DNA of 64,000 nucleotides, taken from assembly GCA_044347745.1 (NCBI GenBank), contig JBIKUD010000010.1, positions 27,976 to 91,975 of the forward strand. The letters are read 5' to 3'. The translations under genes were made by a program, and so were the position numbers. The stretch's first letter is position 1; each line of letters begins with the position of its first letter. Under the pieces are notes generated by a model. That model ran no database searches and was not told the DNA's origin. It saw only the letters and a list, made by a program, of their open reading frames with translations. This document shows, one piece after another, positions 7,450-16,286 of this stretch. The stretch comes from JAIBBV01 sp044347745. GTDB taxonomy: Bacteria > Bdellovibrionota_C > UBA2361 > JAFLCA01.

Positions 7450-8697
7450 CTATCTCATTCCAATGTCTCTGCGTACCTGGCGGTTCTTAAACTGAATCAT
7501 ATCTACCGCTCGATAGGCTTGGCCTCTTGCTTCGTCTATGGTGCGGCCTTGGGCGGTAACGCTCAGCACTCGCCCACCGGCGACACAAAAGCTGCCTGCT
7601 TTAACCTCGGTGCCGGCATGAAACACTTGCACTGTGGGAATTTGGCTCGCAAATTCTAGTCCGGTAATTGGTGCCCCAAGTTTTGGGCTTTGTGGATACC
7701 CCTCTGCCGCCAACACGACACAGACAGTAGCCAATGGACTCCACGAGACCTGCGGGGGCTCTGAGGCCAGCAGCCCCTGAAGCACCTGAAATAAGTCGGA
7801 ATCTAAACGCCGCATAATGCTTTGAGTCTCTGGATCGCCAAGCCTCGTGTTAAACTCGAGCACATGCACCTTGCCTTGCGGAGAAATCATAAGGCCCGCA
7901 TACAAAAACCCACTAAAGGGCTGACCGCGACGTTTCATTTCCTGAAGCATTGGGCGAATTACGTGTTCTATGGCCCAAGCTTCTTGCTCGGAACTGAGGT
8001 GCGTTGTTGGACTGACTGAACCCATGCCTCCGGTGTTGGGCCCCTCATCGTTATCTGCAATGCGTTTATAATCATGTGTGCTAACCAGCGGCACTATAAG
8101 CTCGCCGTGGGCTGCAACTATCAACGATGCCTCAAGCCCCTCTAAAAACTCCTCGGCTACCACCACTTCAGCTTTTAGTTCATCAAATAGCAGCGGAAGC
8201 GCCTCGCGCGCTTCTTCGGAATTCTTGCAGACTACAACCCCTTTTCCAGCTGCAAGCCCATCGGCCTTCAGCACTATTGGCCCCGCTAGTGCGGCAATAA
8301 ATTTTTCTGCTTCAGGCCGCGACCGTAGGCTTGTGTACTTAGCGGTGGGCACTCCGGCAGCTATCATCACCTCTTTGGCAAATTGTTTTGAAGCTTCGAG
8401 GCGAGCAGCGGCTTGGGATGGTCCGAATATGGGTAAATTATACCTGGTAAATAAATCTACAATTCCAAGACTTAAGGGAACTTCTGGCCCAACTACCGTA
8501 AGTGAAATCTGCTTTTGCTTGGCAAATTCTGCAAGCTCGTTCAATTTGGTGACTGCCAAAGGCACAAGCTCGGCACATGCAGCGATACCCGGATTACCTG
8601 GCGCGCAGTACACTTTTTGCACCAGCTTTGACTGCGAAAGTTTCCAACAAAGTGCGTGCTCGCGGGCTCCTGAACCAATAACCAAAACAGATTTCAT
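7450..8697 (-). CDS. purD: Phosphoribosylamine-glycine ligase PurD
   Basis: 415 aa, normal family length. Catalyses ATP-dependent joining of glycine to 5-phosphoribosylamine to give GAR, the second step of de novo purine synthesis. The start MKSVLVIGSGAREHALCW at 8697 is the canonical PurD N-terminus; the longer frame to 8772 only extends back over purH. ATP-grasp motifs seen are VLKADGLAAGKGVVV, EEFLEGLEASL, the family signature near HDYKRIADNDEGPNTGGMG, and LEFNTRLGDPETQ, which supplies metal ligands. It follows purH with a 10-bp gap, a two-gene purine operon. Confidence 0.95.
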   Translation of the reverse strand: MKSVLVIGSGAREHALCWKLSQSKLVQKVYCAPGNPGIAACAELVPLAVTKLNELAEFAKQKQISLTVVGPEVPLSLGIVDLFTRYNLPIFGPSQAAARLEASKQFAKEVMIAAGVPTAKYTSLRSRPEAEKFIAALAGPIVLKADGLAAGKGVVVCKNSEEAREALPLLFDELKAEVVVAEEFLEGLEASLIVAAHGELIVPLVSTHDYKRIADNDEGPNTGGMGSVSPTTHLSSEQEAWAIEHVIRPMLQEMKRRGQPFSGFLYAGLMISPQGKVHVLEFNTRLGDPETQSIMRRLDSDLFQVLQGLLASEPPQVSWSPLATVCVVLAAEGYPQSPKLGAPITGLEFASQIPTVQVFHAGTEVKAGSFCVAGGRVLSVTAQGRTIDEARGQAYRAVDMIQFKNRQVRRDIGMR

Positions 8698-8707
8698 AGT
8701 GCAAAAT

Positions 8708-10261
8708 TTAATGTCTAAAGTGTCTATCAGGGGCAAACAAAAGACAGATGCCGCTGGTATTTGCGGCGGCAACTACTTCTTCATCTCGTTTGGCGCCTTT
8801 GGGTGCCACAATGGCCGTTACTCCTGCTTGGGCTAGCACTTCCACCGAGTCGGTAAACGGGAAAAACGCATCTGAGGCCACACTGGCGCCGATAACCTGA
8901 TGTCCATGCAATTTGGCCTTATGCAAGGCTAGATCAACTGAATCGATACGACTCATCTGCCCTGCCCCAACGCCAATTAATAGCCCGTCACGCACGATGA
9001 CGATGGCATTTGATTTAACATGGGCACAAATTTTCCAGGCTAATTGAAGATCGCTCATTTGCGCTGTGTTTGGAATTTTGCTGGTCATCACCTCAAGCTC
9101 TGCTACGGAGCTGCTTCCTGTATCTCGCTGCTGAAGCAAAATGCCACCGGCAACAGAGCGCCATTCAAGCGGGGTCTTAAAGTTCAAATCAGCTTGTATG
9201 AGTCTTAAATTCTTATTTTTGCTCAGCACTTGCAGCGCAGTGGCGCTATAGCTTGGCGCCAACACGATTTCAGCAAAATCTTCTTTCACCCCCAAAGCAG
9301 CTTCTTCATCAACGGTAACGTTAAAGGCAATAATTCCCCCAAAATGACTGCGGGGGTCACAGTGTTTTGCTTTTTGAAGGGCCATGCTCGCCGTCTGACC
9401 AAGCGCAGCTCCACATGGATTAAGATGTTTTACAATAACTGCGGCCGGTTGCTGAGTCGGAAACTCTTGAATAAGCCGCAACACCGCATCAACATCGAGC
9501 AAATTATTGTAAGAGAGCTCTTTTCCTTGAAGCTGCTTCCAGGGGGCGTTCTGGGATTCAAATTGCCTGTAGTATGCAGCTTCTTGGTGCGGGTTCTCTC
9601 CATATCTGAGAGCTTGAGATTTTAGAAGCACGGCTCCTTGAATTGGACTAAATGCGGCGCCGCGTTCTGCATCGTCAATATTTGAGAAATAGCGAGCAAT
9701 TTCTAAGTTATCGTGGGCCAAATGGGTAAACACCTTTACAGCTAGAGAGCGGCGAAGCTTGAGTTGCGCCGCTACATCTTGAGACGTAAGGCTCTGAAGC
9801 ACTTCTGGATAATCAAGCGGATCAATTACGGGATACACGGAACCATGATTTTTGGCAGCGGCACGAATCATGGTTGGCCCGCCCACATCTACAAACTCAA
9901 TCATGTGTTCTGGGTCTTTGGCTTCAGGGGTATTTAAATTCTTTGTAAATGGATACAAATTTACTGCGGCAATTTCGATGGGCAAAATGCCATCTGCTTC
10001 AATTTGGCGCATATGTGCAGGGTCATCTCGGCGTGCAAGTAGTCCAGCGTGTATGCGCGGATGTAATGTTTTGACGCGCCCATCGAGAATTTCTTTTTGG
10101 CCGGTGTACTCTTCAATTGGTGTGCTATTGATGCCAACACCGGACAAAAACTTTGCGGTGCCGGAGGTCGTCAGAAGGACATACCCAAGGCTTACAAGTT
10201 CTCTTGCAAATGCTTCAAGCCCAGTTCTATCAGAGACGCTGAGTAACGCTGCCTTTTTCAT
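8708..10261 (-). CDS. purH: Bifunctional AICAR transformylase / IMP cyclohydrolase PurH
   Basis: 517 aa, normal length. Performs the last two steps of IMP synthesis. The N-terminal MGS-like cyclohydrolase domain (about 1-190) begins with KKAALLSVSDRTGLEAFA and has LLTTSGTAKFL and DGRVKTLHPRIHAGLL. The C-terminal transformylase domain has LRYGENPHQ, VKHLNPCGAA and the late SDAFFPFTDSVE region with the FAPDRHFRH tail. The ATG at 10261 matches the conserved start. First gene of a purH-purD operon on the minus strand; no purine riboswitch was recognised in the 130 bp upstream. Confidence 0.95.
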   Translation of the reverse strand: MKKAALLSVSDRTGLEAFARELVSLGYVLLTTSGTAKFLSGVGINSTPIEEYTGQKEILDGRVKTLHPRIHAGLLARRDDPAHMRQIEADGILPIEIAAVNLYPFTKNLNTPEAKDPEHMIEFVDVGGPTMIRAAAKNHGSVYPVIDPLDYPEVLQSLTSQDVAAQLKLRRSLAVKVFTHLAHDNLEIARYFSNIDDAERGAAFSPIQGAVLLKSQALRYGENPHQEAAYYRQFESQNAPWKQLQGKELSYNNLLDVDAVLRLIQEFPTQQPAAVIVKHLNPCGAALGQTASMALQKAKHCDPRSHFGGIIAFNVTVDEEAALGVKEDFAEIVLAPSYSATALQVLSKNKNLRLIQADLNFKTPLEWRSVAGGILLQQRDTGSSSVAELEVMTSKIPNTAQMSDLQLAWKICAHVKSNAIVIVRDGLLIGVGAGQMSRIDSVDLALHKAKLHGHQVIGASVASDAFFPFTDSVEVLAQAGVTAIVAPKGAKRDEEVVAAANTSGICLLFAPDRHFRH

Positions 10262-10393
10262 GTGACGCCTGTTCGCTGCTGTTCAAAAATTAACTAATTT
10301 TAGATTTGCCAAAGCATGTTTTGCTGCTACGAAACAGTACTCCAAAGTCACTGAAGACTCCAGAGAATGCTGGGGGGCACGGAGAACAAGGGT

Positions 10394-12496
10394 TTAATTG
10401 TCGGATGGGATGATATGAGCAAGCTCATCTAATTCAGCTTCAGCAAGTTCGCGCTCGCGGCTTAACTCGCGGCGTTTAATGTCTTTTGCTTTGGCATCAG
10501 AGCTCATTAATATTTTTAGGTATTCTTCTTCCCGCCGTGTTTCTTCAATTTGATTCAAAGTTTTATCACGTTTAAAAGTAAGCTCGGCGATTGATTTGTC
10601 AGAATCAGAGACTTCGCTTTCTATAGCGCGCTTTACTTCCTCGGTAAGCTCTCTTTGGCGCTCCTTACGGGCCTTGGCAAGCTCGACTACTTTCTTTTCT
10701 TGCGCTGAATCTGAAGGATTATAACGCAGCACCTCTGCTTCCTTAAGATATGACCAAGTGGCCAGCTCAAATACTTCTTTTTTCTCTTTTACTGCTGAAG
10801 AGGCCACAGCTACTTCTGCGGCTAAATTGATAGGATCGGTGGCTGCAAGGCGCTTACGACGTCCATACCAGACTGCAAGCTTGCGGGTAGCCACATCAAT
10901 TTGAGCTCGTAAGTCTTCCTGCTCTGTCTCTAATAATTGTTTATGCTCTCGTACAGAACGTAAGTTATCGGCTAGACGCGCAGAGAGCGGCTTATCAAAG
11001 GCTGATATTTTTTCGTCAAGCTCAGCTACTACTTGTTCAAGCGCATTTTTACGGCGCAATACTCGGCTATATTCGTCCGGCGCAAGTCCAAGCTCATGAT
11101 TGGATTCTGGGGCGGTTGATGGCGCTTCTGCTTGAACAGGGCTGCCGCCTTGGTAAGTAAAACCAATTCCAGCTACAGAGGTCTTGCGCTCTATAAGGTC
11201 AGATTTTACTTCCGGCTCAAGCCGTGCAACCTGAGCTTGCGGCACTTCAGGAGCTGTTATTTCTACCGGCACCCGATGTCCGCCAGCTCCAAGCATACGT
11301 GGAGCATAAAACCCGCCCAGAAAACCTATAAGAGTGACTACGGTGAAGGCAGCCCCAAGCACGATAGCACGAGAGAGCGGTTGACCTCTAAGGTGTGCCC
11401 AGCGTTCGCTTAAAGAAGCGGGCTGCACTGTTGAGCCAGGGTGGCCAGGGTTCAGTGTGGCGGCAGCTTCATGCGCCGGCTGCCCTTTGACTGCTTCGCT
11501 CTCACCCGCATTCGAAGCTTGGTGGACATTGGTGATTTCAATTTTTGGCTCAAGGACAACGGATTCGTTAACCAGGACTCCTTCAAGAGACTTATTATCT
11601 TCTACTCGAGGCTCAGCAAATAAATCTTCGCTGTGCTCAGCGCTTTGATGCCCCGGGCTCGTATGCAGCGGTGGATGAGTAATAGGCTCATCCATCGGCG
11701 CGCCCTCAAAGGCATCAGGTCCCACGGGGAACTCTTCGCCCACTTCCACTGCAATAACGGTGATATTGTCCGTTCCGCCGCGCTCATTGGCAAGTTGCAC
11801 CAACTTTTGCACGGCAACATCGATGTAGTTGTCTTGCATGACAGCCGCAATTTCGTGATCATGCACCAAATTATACAGTCCGTCCGAGCAAAGCACATAC
11901 ATATCGCCACGCGCAGGACCATCGCCGCTAAGCCAGCAGTCAACTTCAATTGAAGGTCCTGGCCCAAGTGAACGGGTAAGCATATGCGAAACAGGGTGAT
12001 TATCCGCTTGTTCTGGGCTAATTGCCCCAGATTTTAAAAGCTCCTGAACCAAGGTGTGATCGGTAGTAAGCTGGGCAATGTGGTTGTCACGTATGCGGTA
12101 GGCTCGTGAGTCGCCTACGCTCGAAATAAGGAGCTTGGTGCCGACAAAACCAATTCCCACGTAAGTGGTGCCCATGCCGGCTAGCGAAGGATCTCCTGAG
12201 CCCTTTTCGAAAATTTCTGCGTTTGCATGTTCGACTGCCGAGCAAATAGCAGCAGAGTTAAGTTCTGTTCTATCTTCGAGGCACTCTTTAATTACATTAA
12301 CTGCAAGGTTTGAGGCGATACCTCCGCCCTTCACGCCGCCCATACCGTCGGCAACGACGTAGAGCTTAAAATGCTCTGACTCTATGACTCCAAAAGAATC
12401 TTGGTTCTCTTCGCGCCGCAAACCAATGTCGGTAGCAGCTGCATGTTTCACTGCAGCTAGTGGAGAGGGTGTTGCGTTTACCGTATCGGTCGTCAT
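10394..12496 (-). CDS. Membrane-anchored PP2C-type Ser/Thr phosphatase with C-terminal coiled coil
   Basis: 700 aa. Residues about 18-255 are a PPM/PP2C domain with all main metal-site motifs: REENQDSFG, VADGMGGVKGG, GMGTTYVG, SVGDSRAYR, CSDGL and GGTDNITVI. It should be a Mn/Mg-dependent protein phosphatase, cytoplasmic side. An acidic, proline-containing linker leads to one transmembrane helix at about residues 375-398. The remaining 300 residues are highly charged and strongly helical, with long runs of Glu, Lys, Arg and Leu, predicted coiled coil on the far side of the membrane. The usual partner, a Hanks-type kinase, is not next to it. A phosphatase fused through a membrane helix to a long coiled coil is unusual. 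Confidence 0.85.
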   Translation of the reverse strand: MTTDTVNATPSPLAAVKHAAATDIGLRREENQDSFGVIESEHFKLYVVADGMGGVKGGGIASNLAVNVIKECLEDRTELNSAAICSAVEHANAEIFEKGSGDPSLAGMGTTYVGIGFVGTKLLISSVGDSRAYRIRDNHIAQLTTDHTLVQELLKSGAISPEQADNHPVSHMLTRSLGPGPSIEVDCWLSGDGPARGDMYVLCSDGLYNLVHDHEIAAVMQDNYIDVAVQKLVQLANERGGTDNITVIAVEVGEEFPVGPDAFEGAPMDEPITHPPLHTSPGHQSAEHSEDLFAEPRVEDNKSLEGVLVNESVVLEPKIEITNVHQASNAGESEAVKGQPAHEAAATLNPGHPGSTVQPASLSERWAHLRGQPLSRAIVLGAAFTVVTLIGFLGGFYAPRMLGAGGHRVPVEITAPEVPQAQVARLEPEVKSDLIERKTSVAGIGFTYQGGSPVQAEAPSTAPESNHELGLAPDEYSRVLRRKNALEQVVAELDEKISAFDKPLSARLADNLRSVREHKQLLETEQEDLRAQIDVATRKLAVWYGRRKRLAATDPINLAAEVAVASSAVKEKKEVFELATWSYLKEAEVLRYNPSDSAQEKKVVELAKARKERQRELTEEVKRAIESEVSDSDKSIAELTFKRDKTLNQIEETRREEEYLKILMSSDAKAKDIKRRELSRERELAEAELDELAHIIPSDN

Positions 12497-12699
12497 GAAA
12501 AAAAAGACCTTACTTGAAGGAGCGGTACGAGGGCTAAGATGCTCTAACTTCTATACTTATCGGCAGAAAGAGCGTAAATGCTTCAGCGCTTTATGCCAGG
12601 GCACCTGAGATAAGGCAAGCGCTAGGTAACATGCTGAAAAAGCTAAGTTAATTTGTGAGTTCCGTGGCCAAAGTTATGCCGGGACCTTAGGCAGGTAGT

Positions 12700-13728
12700 T
12701 TATTTTACTACTCGTAAAAATGGGTCCCCCTGCACATAACTTTCACGCTTCAGCTGGCCAATGAGCCGCTCAGCCTGCTGCTTATTTTGCTCTGGTCCAA
12801 CAATAACTCGGAAGTATTCTTCGCCTCGAACTCGCGCCGATTCGATTAACACCGGGAACCCAGACGACTTAAGTTTTGACGCGAGTGCACTTGCATCCTG
12901 CATTTTTCGTGGCGCTGCAATTTGTGCAAACCATCCTGCTGGCAAGGTTTGGCGAACAAGAGACTTATCTGCTGCTTTTGCTGTGATCGCGGACTTTTCA
13001 GGCGCAGCGTTAGCTACCTTGGCTACTTCTGTCTTTTTTGTTGCGGGTTTAACAATTGCGGCAGGTTTTTCTGCTACTTTTTGTGAAGGCTTTAATTCTT
13101 TAAGCTCAACTTTCGCTATGCCCGTATCGGTTTTCTTGGCAGCTTGGATAGTTTCAGGGCGATTTACAGATGCGCTGCGCTCTTGTTTAGGTTGAGGCGC
13201 TATTTCACCAAGATTCTTAGCAAACTTACTTGGTTCTTCTACGCTTGGCTCAATTGGGAACAAACTATCCATATCAAGCCCCGCTGTCTCGGAGGACTCT
13301 ACTGTCTTCGGTTGAAGCGGTGCTTGTTCCTTGACTGCGACCTCATCCCCTAAAGGAGCAACTTCAGTTGATTTAATAGCCCCCAAAATAGGCTCTTCCT
13401 TACGGGAGCTTGCCAATGCCGGTACTGGGGCGCTCAGGCGCGCATATACATCTGTTTCATTGTGGGAGGCACTATTTCCCTCGCCTTCAGCAACAGGGAA
13501 CCGAGGACTATGGGCGAGGCTTCTTTCGAGTGCAGCCTCAAACCCAACACCGCGACCAGACGAGAACCCAACATAGAACGCGCAGGCTATTGAGCCTGTG
13601 ACCATTCCGAGTAATACCACGACCTGGGCAACACCAAGCCGCAACTCCCATTGTTGCAGATTCTTTTTATTCATAGTGGCTAACGGTTTTACCGTAGGAT
13701 GAGTGCGCGGGCTAGGATTAACAGCCAT
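12700..13728 (-). CDS. SPOR-domain membrane protein
   Basis: 342 aa from the ATG at 13728; an in-frame TTG at 13752 is possible. A cytoplasmic start of about 30 residues is followed by a transmembrane helix (VVVLLGMVTGSIACAFYV). Next comes a long Ala/Lys/Pro/Glu-rich linker typical of periplasm-spanning segments, and a C-terminal SPOR domain of about 75 residues (GWFAQIAAP...FRVIVGPEQNKQQAERL...FLRVV). SPOR domains bind denuded peptidoglycan glycan strands at division sites. It lies 67 bp downstream of the ArgRS-like gene; argS followed by a SPOR gene is a familiar deltaproteobacterial arrangement. Confidence 0.88.
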   Translation of the reverse strand: MAVNPSPRTHPTVKPLATMNKKNLQQWELRLGVAQVVVLLGMVTGSIACAFYVGFSSGRGVGFEAALERSLAHSPRFPVAEGEGNSASHNETDVYARLSAPVPALASSRKEEPILGAIKSTEVAPLGDEVAVKEQAPLQPKTVESSETAGLDMDSLFPIEPSVEEPSKFAKNLGEIAPQPKQERSASVNRPETIQAAKKTDTGIAKVELKELKPSQKVAEKPAAIVKPATKKTEVAKVANAAPEKSAITAKAADKSLVRQTLPAGWFAQIAAPRKMQDASALASKLKSSGFPVLIESARVRGEEYFRVIVGPEQNKQQAERLIGQLKRESYVQGDPFLRVVK

Positions 13729-13795
13729 AAAATTCTCTGAGGCGTAAACCAATAGTAAAGCGCAGAGAGGAAAGCACTACGCAATATGTGCGTAA

Positions 13796-15013
13796 TTAGA
13801 CCTTCTGAACGCCGGCAATATATCTGCCGGCTATGATATCCGATAGCAGATCTAAAACACCAGTAAGAATTTTGATTTCTGCTGCGCCACAAGTTCCTGT
13901 GGCAAGCTGGGCTCTAAAGTGAGGCTGATTACAAAGCGCATTGGTGCGCTCGAGTATTTCGGTCAAAACCGAAATAAACTCGGCTACCTGACCAAGGCGG
14001 CCAGCTTGCCGCTCAAAGGAATAAAAATATCTCAGTCGTAGCAGCAGTTTTAACCAGTCTTCATTAGGCAAAACATCTGCCCCCGCGCGCGAGGTCTGAG
14101 ATAAAAGCGTTCTGAGACGCTGAGCGGTCAATGCTGCATATTGTATGGGGTTAGCTTTTTCTTTAAGTTGCGGCACCATCAAATCTACATCTGTCCCCGC
14201 CACCTCCGAACAAAGATATATAAGGGTCTCGGCAGGCACACGAGCGGCGAGTTGGGTAAGCGAAGCGAGTTCTTTTTGCGTTAGCTGCCAATTGGCCCAG
14301 GCTGCCCCGACGTAACTTAAGCGAATGTGCCCATTGGCTTCGCCACGCGGAAACAGGGCCTTAAACTGAGGAGCTGGAATAGTTGCGGGCAACAACCACA
14401 AAACCCTCATTTCATCTGGATGATCTTCTTTTTGAAGTTCTGCTTGCACTCCCTCAACCAGCGATGAAACCGTCTGGAGGGGCCAGGAAAGGACCGAGTC
14501 TATAAGGTTCACAAGGGCTTGGGGCTGAAAACTAAGCGGAATGAGGCCCTTGCCAACGAGAACCAGCTGCACCTTGGCTCCGTAAAATTGGGCGCAAAAT
14601 GCTTGAAGATAGGCACGCAGCACAAGCCTTAGATGCGCGGCCCGTTCGGTTTCCTCTGTACAGGCCGGCACCAACACGCTCACTCGCTTTTCAGGCAAGG
14701 GTACTACGGTATCGAGCAAGGGGTTAGAATGAAGCAACTCGGCAGCCGATAGTCGCGCATTTAAAAATCCTCTGGTGGGCTCCAGCGTGGGTCCGCCGTC
14801 TTGCTCCCAAAGCGCTTTAATTTCAAGCGCCAGCGCCTCGGGCTTTTGAAGCACTTTGCGGGCCAGACGTGTGGGTGCGTCGGTGCCAATGTGCCCGAGT
14901 GTCAAATCGTACAGGGGCACAAATTCAACTGCTGAAATGCTGCTTGGCCAGTTCTTACTAAAAATTTCATTTAGTTTATGAGAGAAACTTTGAATACTCA
15001 CATCCATCTTCAA
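13796..15013 (-). CDS. ArgRS-like protein lacking catalytic motifs (putative pseudo-synthetase)
   Basis: 405 aa against about 550-590 for arginyl-tRNA synthetase. The N-terminus resembles the ArgRS Add-1 domain: LGHIGTDAPTRLARKV...PEALALEI and GFLNARLSAAEL in place of GD.atN.A..lAk and GFIN..L. The middle starts like the catalytic domain but has ERAAHLRLVLRAYLQ where the HIGH-containing helix should be, and about 150 residues of the active-site region are missing. The C-terminus matches the DALR anticodon-binding domain: NPIQYAALTAQRLRTLL, LGQVAEFISVLTEILERTNALC, and a final ILTGVLDLLSDII helix. It occupies the argS position before a SPOR gene, so it probably derives from argS. It should not aminoacylate; a real argS must exist elsewhere. 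The TTG start at 15013 has AGAGG 6 nt upstream; ATG 15007 is the alternative. Confidence 0.65.
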   Translation of the reverse strand: MKMDVSIQSFSHKLNEIFSKNWPSSISAVEFVPLYDLTLGHIGTDAPTRLARKVLQKPEALALEIKALWEQDGGPTLEPTRGFLNARLSAAELLHSNPLLDTVVPLPEKRVSVLVPACTEETERAAHLRLVLRAYLQAFCAQFYGAKVQLVLVGKGLIPLSFQPQALVNLIDSVLSWPLQTVSSLVEGVQAELQKEDHPDEMRVLWLLPATIPAPQFKALFPRGEANGHIRLSYVGAAWANWQLTQKELASLTQLAARVPAETLIYLCSEVAGTDVDLMVPQLKEKANPIQYAALTAQRLRTLLSQTSRAGADVLPNEDWLKLLLRLRYFYSFERQAGRLGQVAEFISVLTEILERTNALCNQPHFRAQLATGTCGAAEIKILTGVLDLLSDIIAGRYIAGVQKV

Positions 15014-15052
15014 AAACTACCTCTCGAAAACACGCTTAGCCGTAAGTGGTTG

Positions 15053-16099
15053 TTAACAGCGGGCCAGATCTAACGCTTCACGCAGCGCGGCCACGCGTTC
15101 GCTCGTCACCACTTCCCCACACGAGATGCAGGCTCTCAGTTCGTCAGCATATACCCGCAGCGTTTGTTTTTTAAATCCCAGCGGGGCTAATGTTTCTGCC
15201 CAAGTTTGCACCCCGTCAGCGCTTACCAAACACTGCAAAAACAGCCAATATCGCACTTCTGCGCTTACATGAAGAGCCGCCGCCTTTAGTCTAAAAAAAC
15301 GTGCGAGCACCGTTTTAGAAGACTCAAGCTCAAGGCGATCAATTGCATCGGTTACTTTCCAAGCCTGAAGCTGTGTGAGAATTGCCCAAGGGTCCCGCTC
15401 TTCCATTACCTTTCGCAGTTCAGTAAGAAAACGCTGCACCGATATCACTTCAAGCATTTTTGCGTCTACGGCTGCACCCACAAGCTGCTCGGTAATGGTG
15501 TCTGGTTTGGCGTCAAGGCGAATCATGTAACGCGCTAATCTGAGAATACGTGTTGGATCATCGACAAAACTACGCGAATGAAGCACTCGTAAGGTCTTTG
15601 AGCGTAAATCTTGAATTCCTGCATGTAAGTCAAAGCAGCGTTTTTCTAATTCTTGCTGCTGACAATGTGTAAGCTCCATTAGTTCAAGAACATGTTTCAC
15701 TTCAAGCGCAATGGCATTCACACTAAAGTCACGTCGCCCTAAATCCTCTTCAAGCTTGGATGGAGTCACCTCTGGCAAAGCTCCGGGAGTAAGGTAACGT
15801 TCAGTGCGGGCACTAGCGAAATCTATCTCGCGCACATGAGCGAATAGGCTCGGTTGCTCAATTTTGGCAGTGATAAAGGCAGTAAACTTTCTAAGTGAAC
15901 CGCCACTAATTTTTTGAAGTTCCTCGGCAAACTCAATCGCGTTGCCTTCAACAACAAAATCGACATCTTCGTCGAGCGCCGGTAAACCCCGCAATAAATC
16001 GCGAACAACGCCGCCGACTAAAAAGAGGCGCTGCCCCCTTTTAGCGGCAAAATCGGCCACGGTTTGAAATAATGTTTGATACGTTTTGCTAATTATCAT
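15053..16099 (-). CDS. CCA-adding tRNA nucleotidyltransferase / poly(A) polymerase family protein
   Basis: 348 aa. Class II nucleotidyltransferase head domain with LFLVGGVVRDLLRG, DEDVDFVVEG (the two catalytic carboxylates), EIDFASARTERY and LGRRDFSVNAIAL. These are followed by the neck domain with DLHAGIQDLRSKTLRVLH and DDPTRILRLARY. It lacks the long C-terminal HD or tail extension of some members. Role: repair or addition of CCA ends on tRNA, or RNA tailing; CCA-adding and poly(A) polymerases cannot be told apart by eye. ATG at 16099; 39 bp upstream of the ArgRS-like gene, same strand, so it probably starts that operon. Confidence 0.88.
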   Translation of the reverse strand: MIISKTYQTLFQTVADFAAKRGQRLFLVGGVVRDLLRGLPALDEDVDFVVEGNAIEFAEELQKISGGSLRKFTAFITAKIEQPSLFAHVREIDFASARTERYLTPGALPEVTPSKLEEDLGRRDFSVNAIALEVKHVLELMELTHCQQQELEKRCFDLHAGIQDLRSKTLRVLHSRSFVDDPTRILRLARYMIRLDAKPDTITEQLVGAAVDAKMLEVISVQRFLTELRKVMEERDPWAILTQLQAWKVTDAIDRLELESSKTVLARFFRLKAAALHVSAEVRYWLFLQCLVSADGVQTWAETLAPLGFKKQTLRVYADELRACISCGEVVTSERVAALREALDLARC

Positions 16100-16286
16100 G
16101 GGTCATAATCTTGAGATCTCTCAGCAGCTTATAACGCTTTTACCTATTTCGTCTAATAACTGAGGTGATTTTGCCCGCTTCGAGATACCAAACCTCCTCT
16201 AAGTCTTTTGTTTTTCGAGGTTTTTCCCGATTTAGATAGTGAGTTCATAAGGCTTTTTAAGCTGCCTCTTCAAGTTTAGATAGGTC

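Noticed and set aside
8078..8836. Long plus-strand frame opposite purD
   Set aside because: Antisense shadow of a highly conserved enzyme gene, rich in Ser and Thr as typical of reverse-strand frames.
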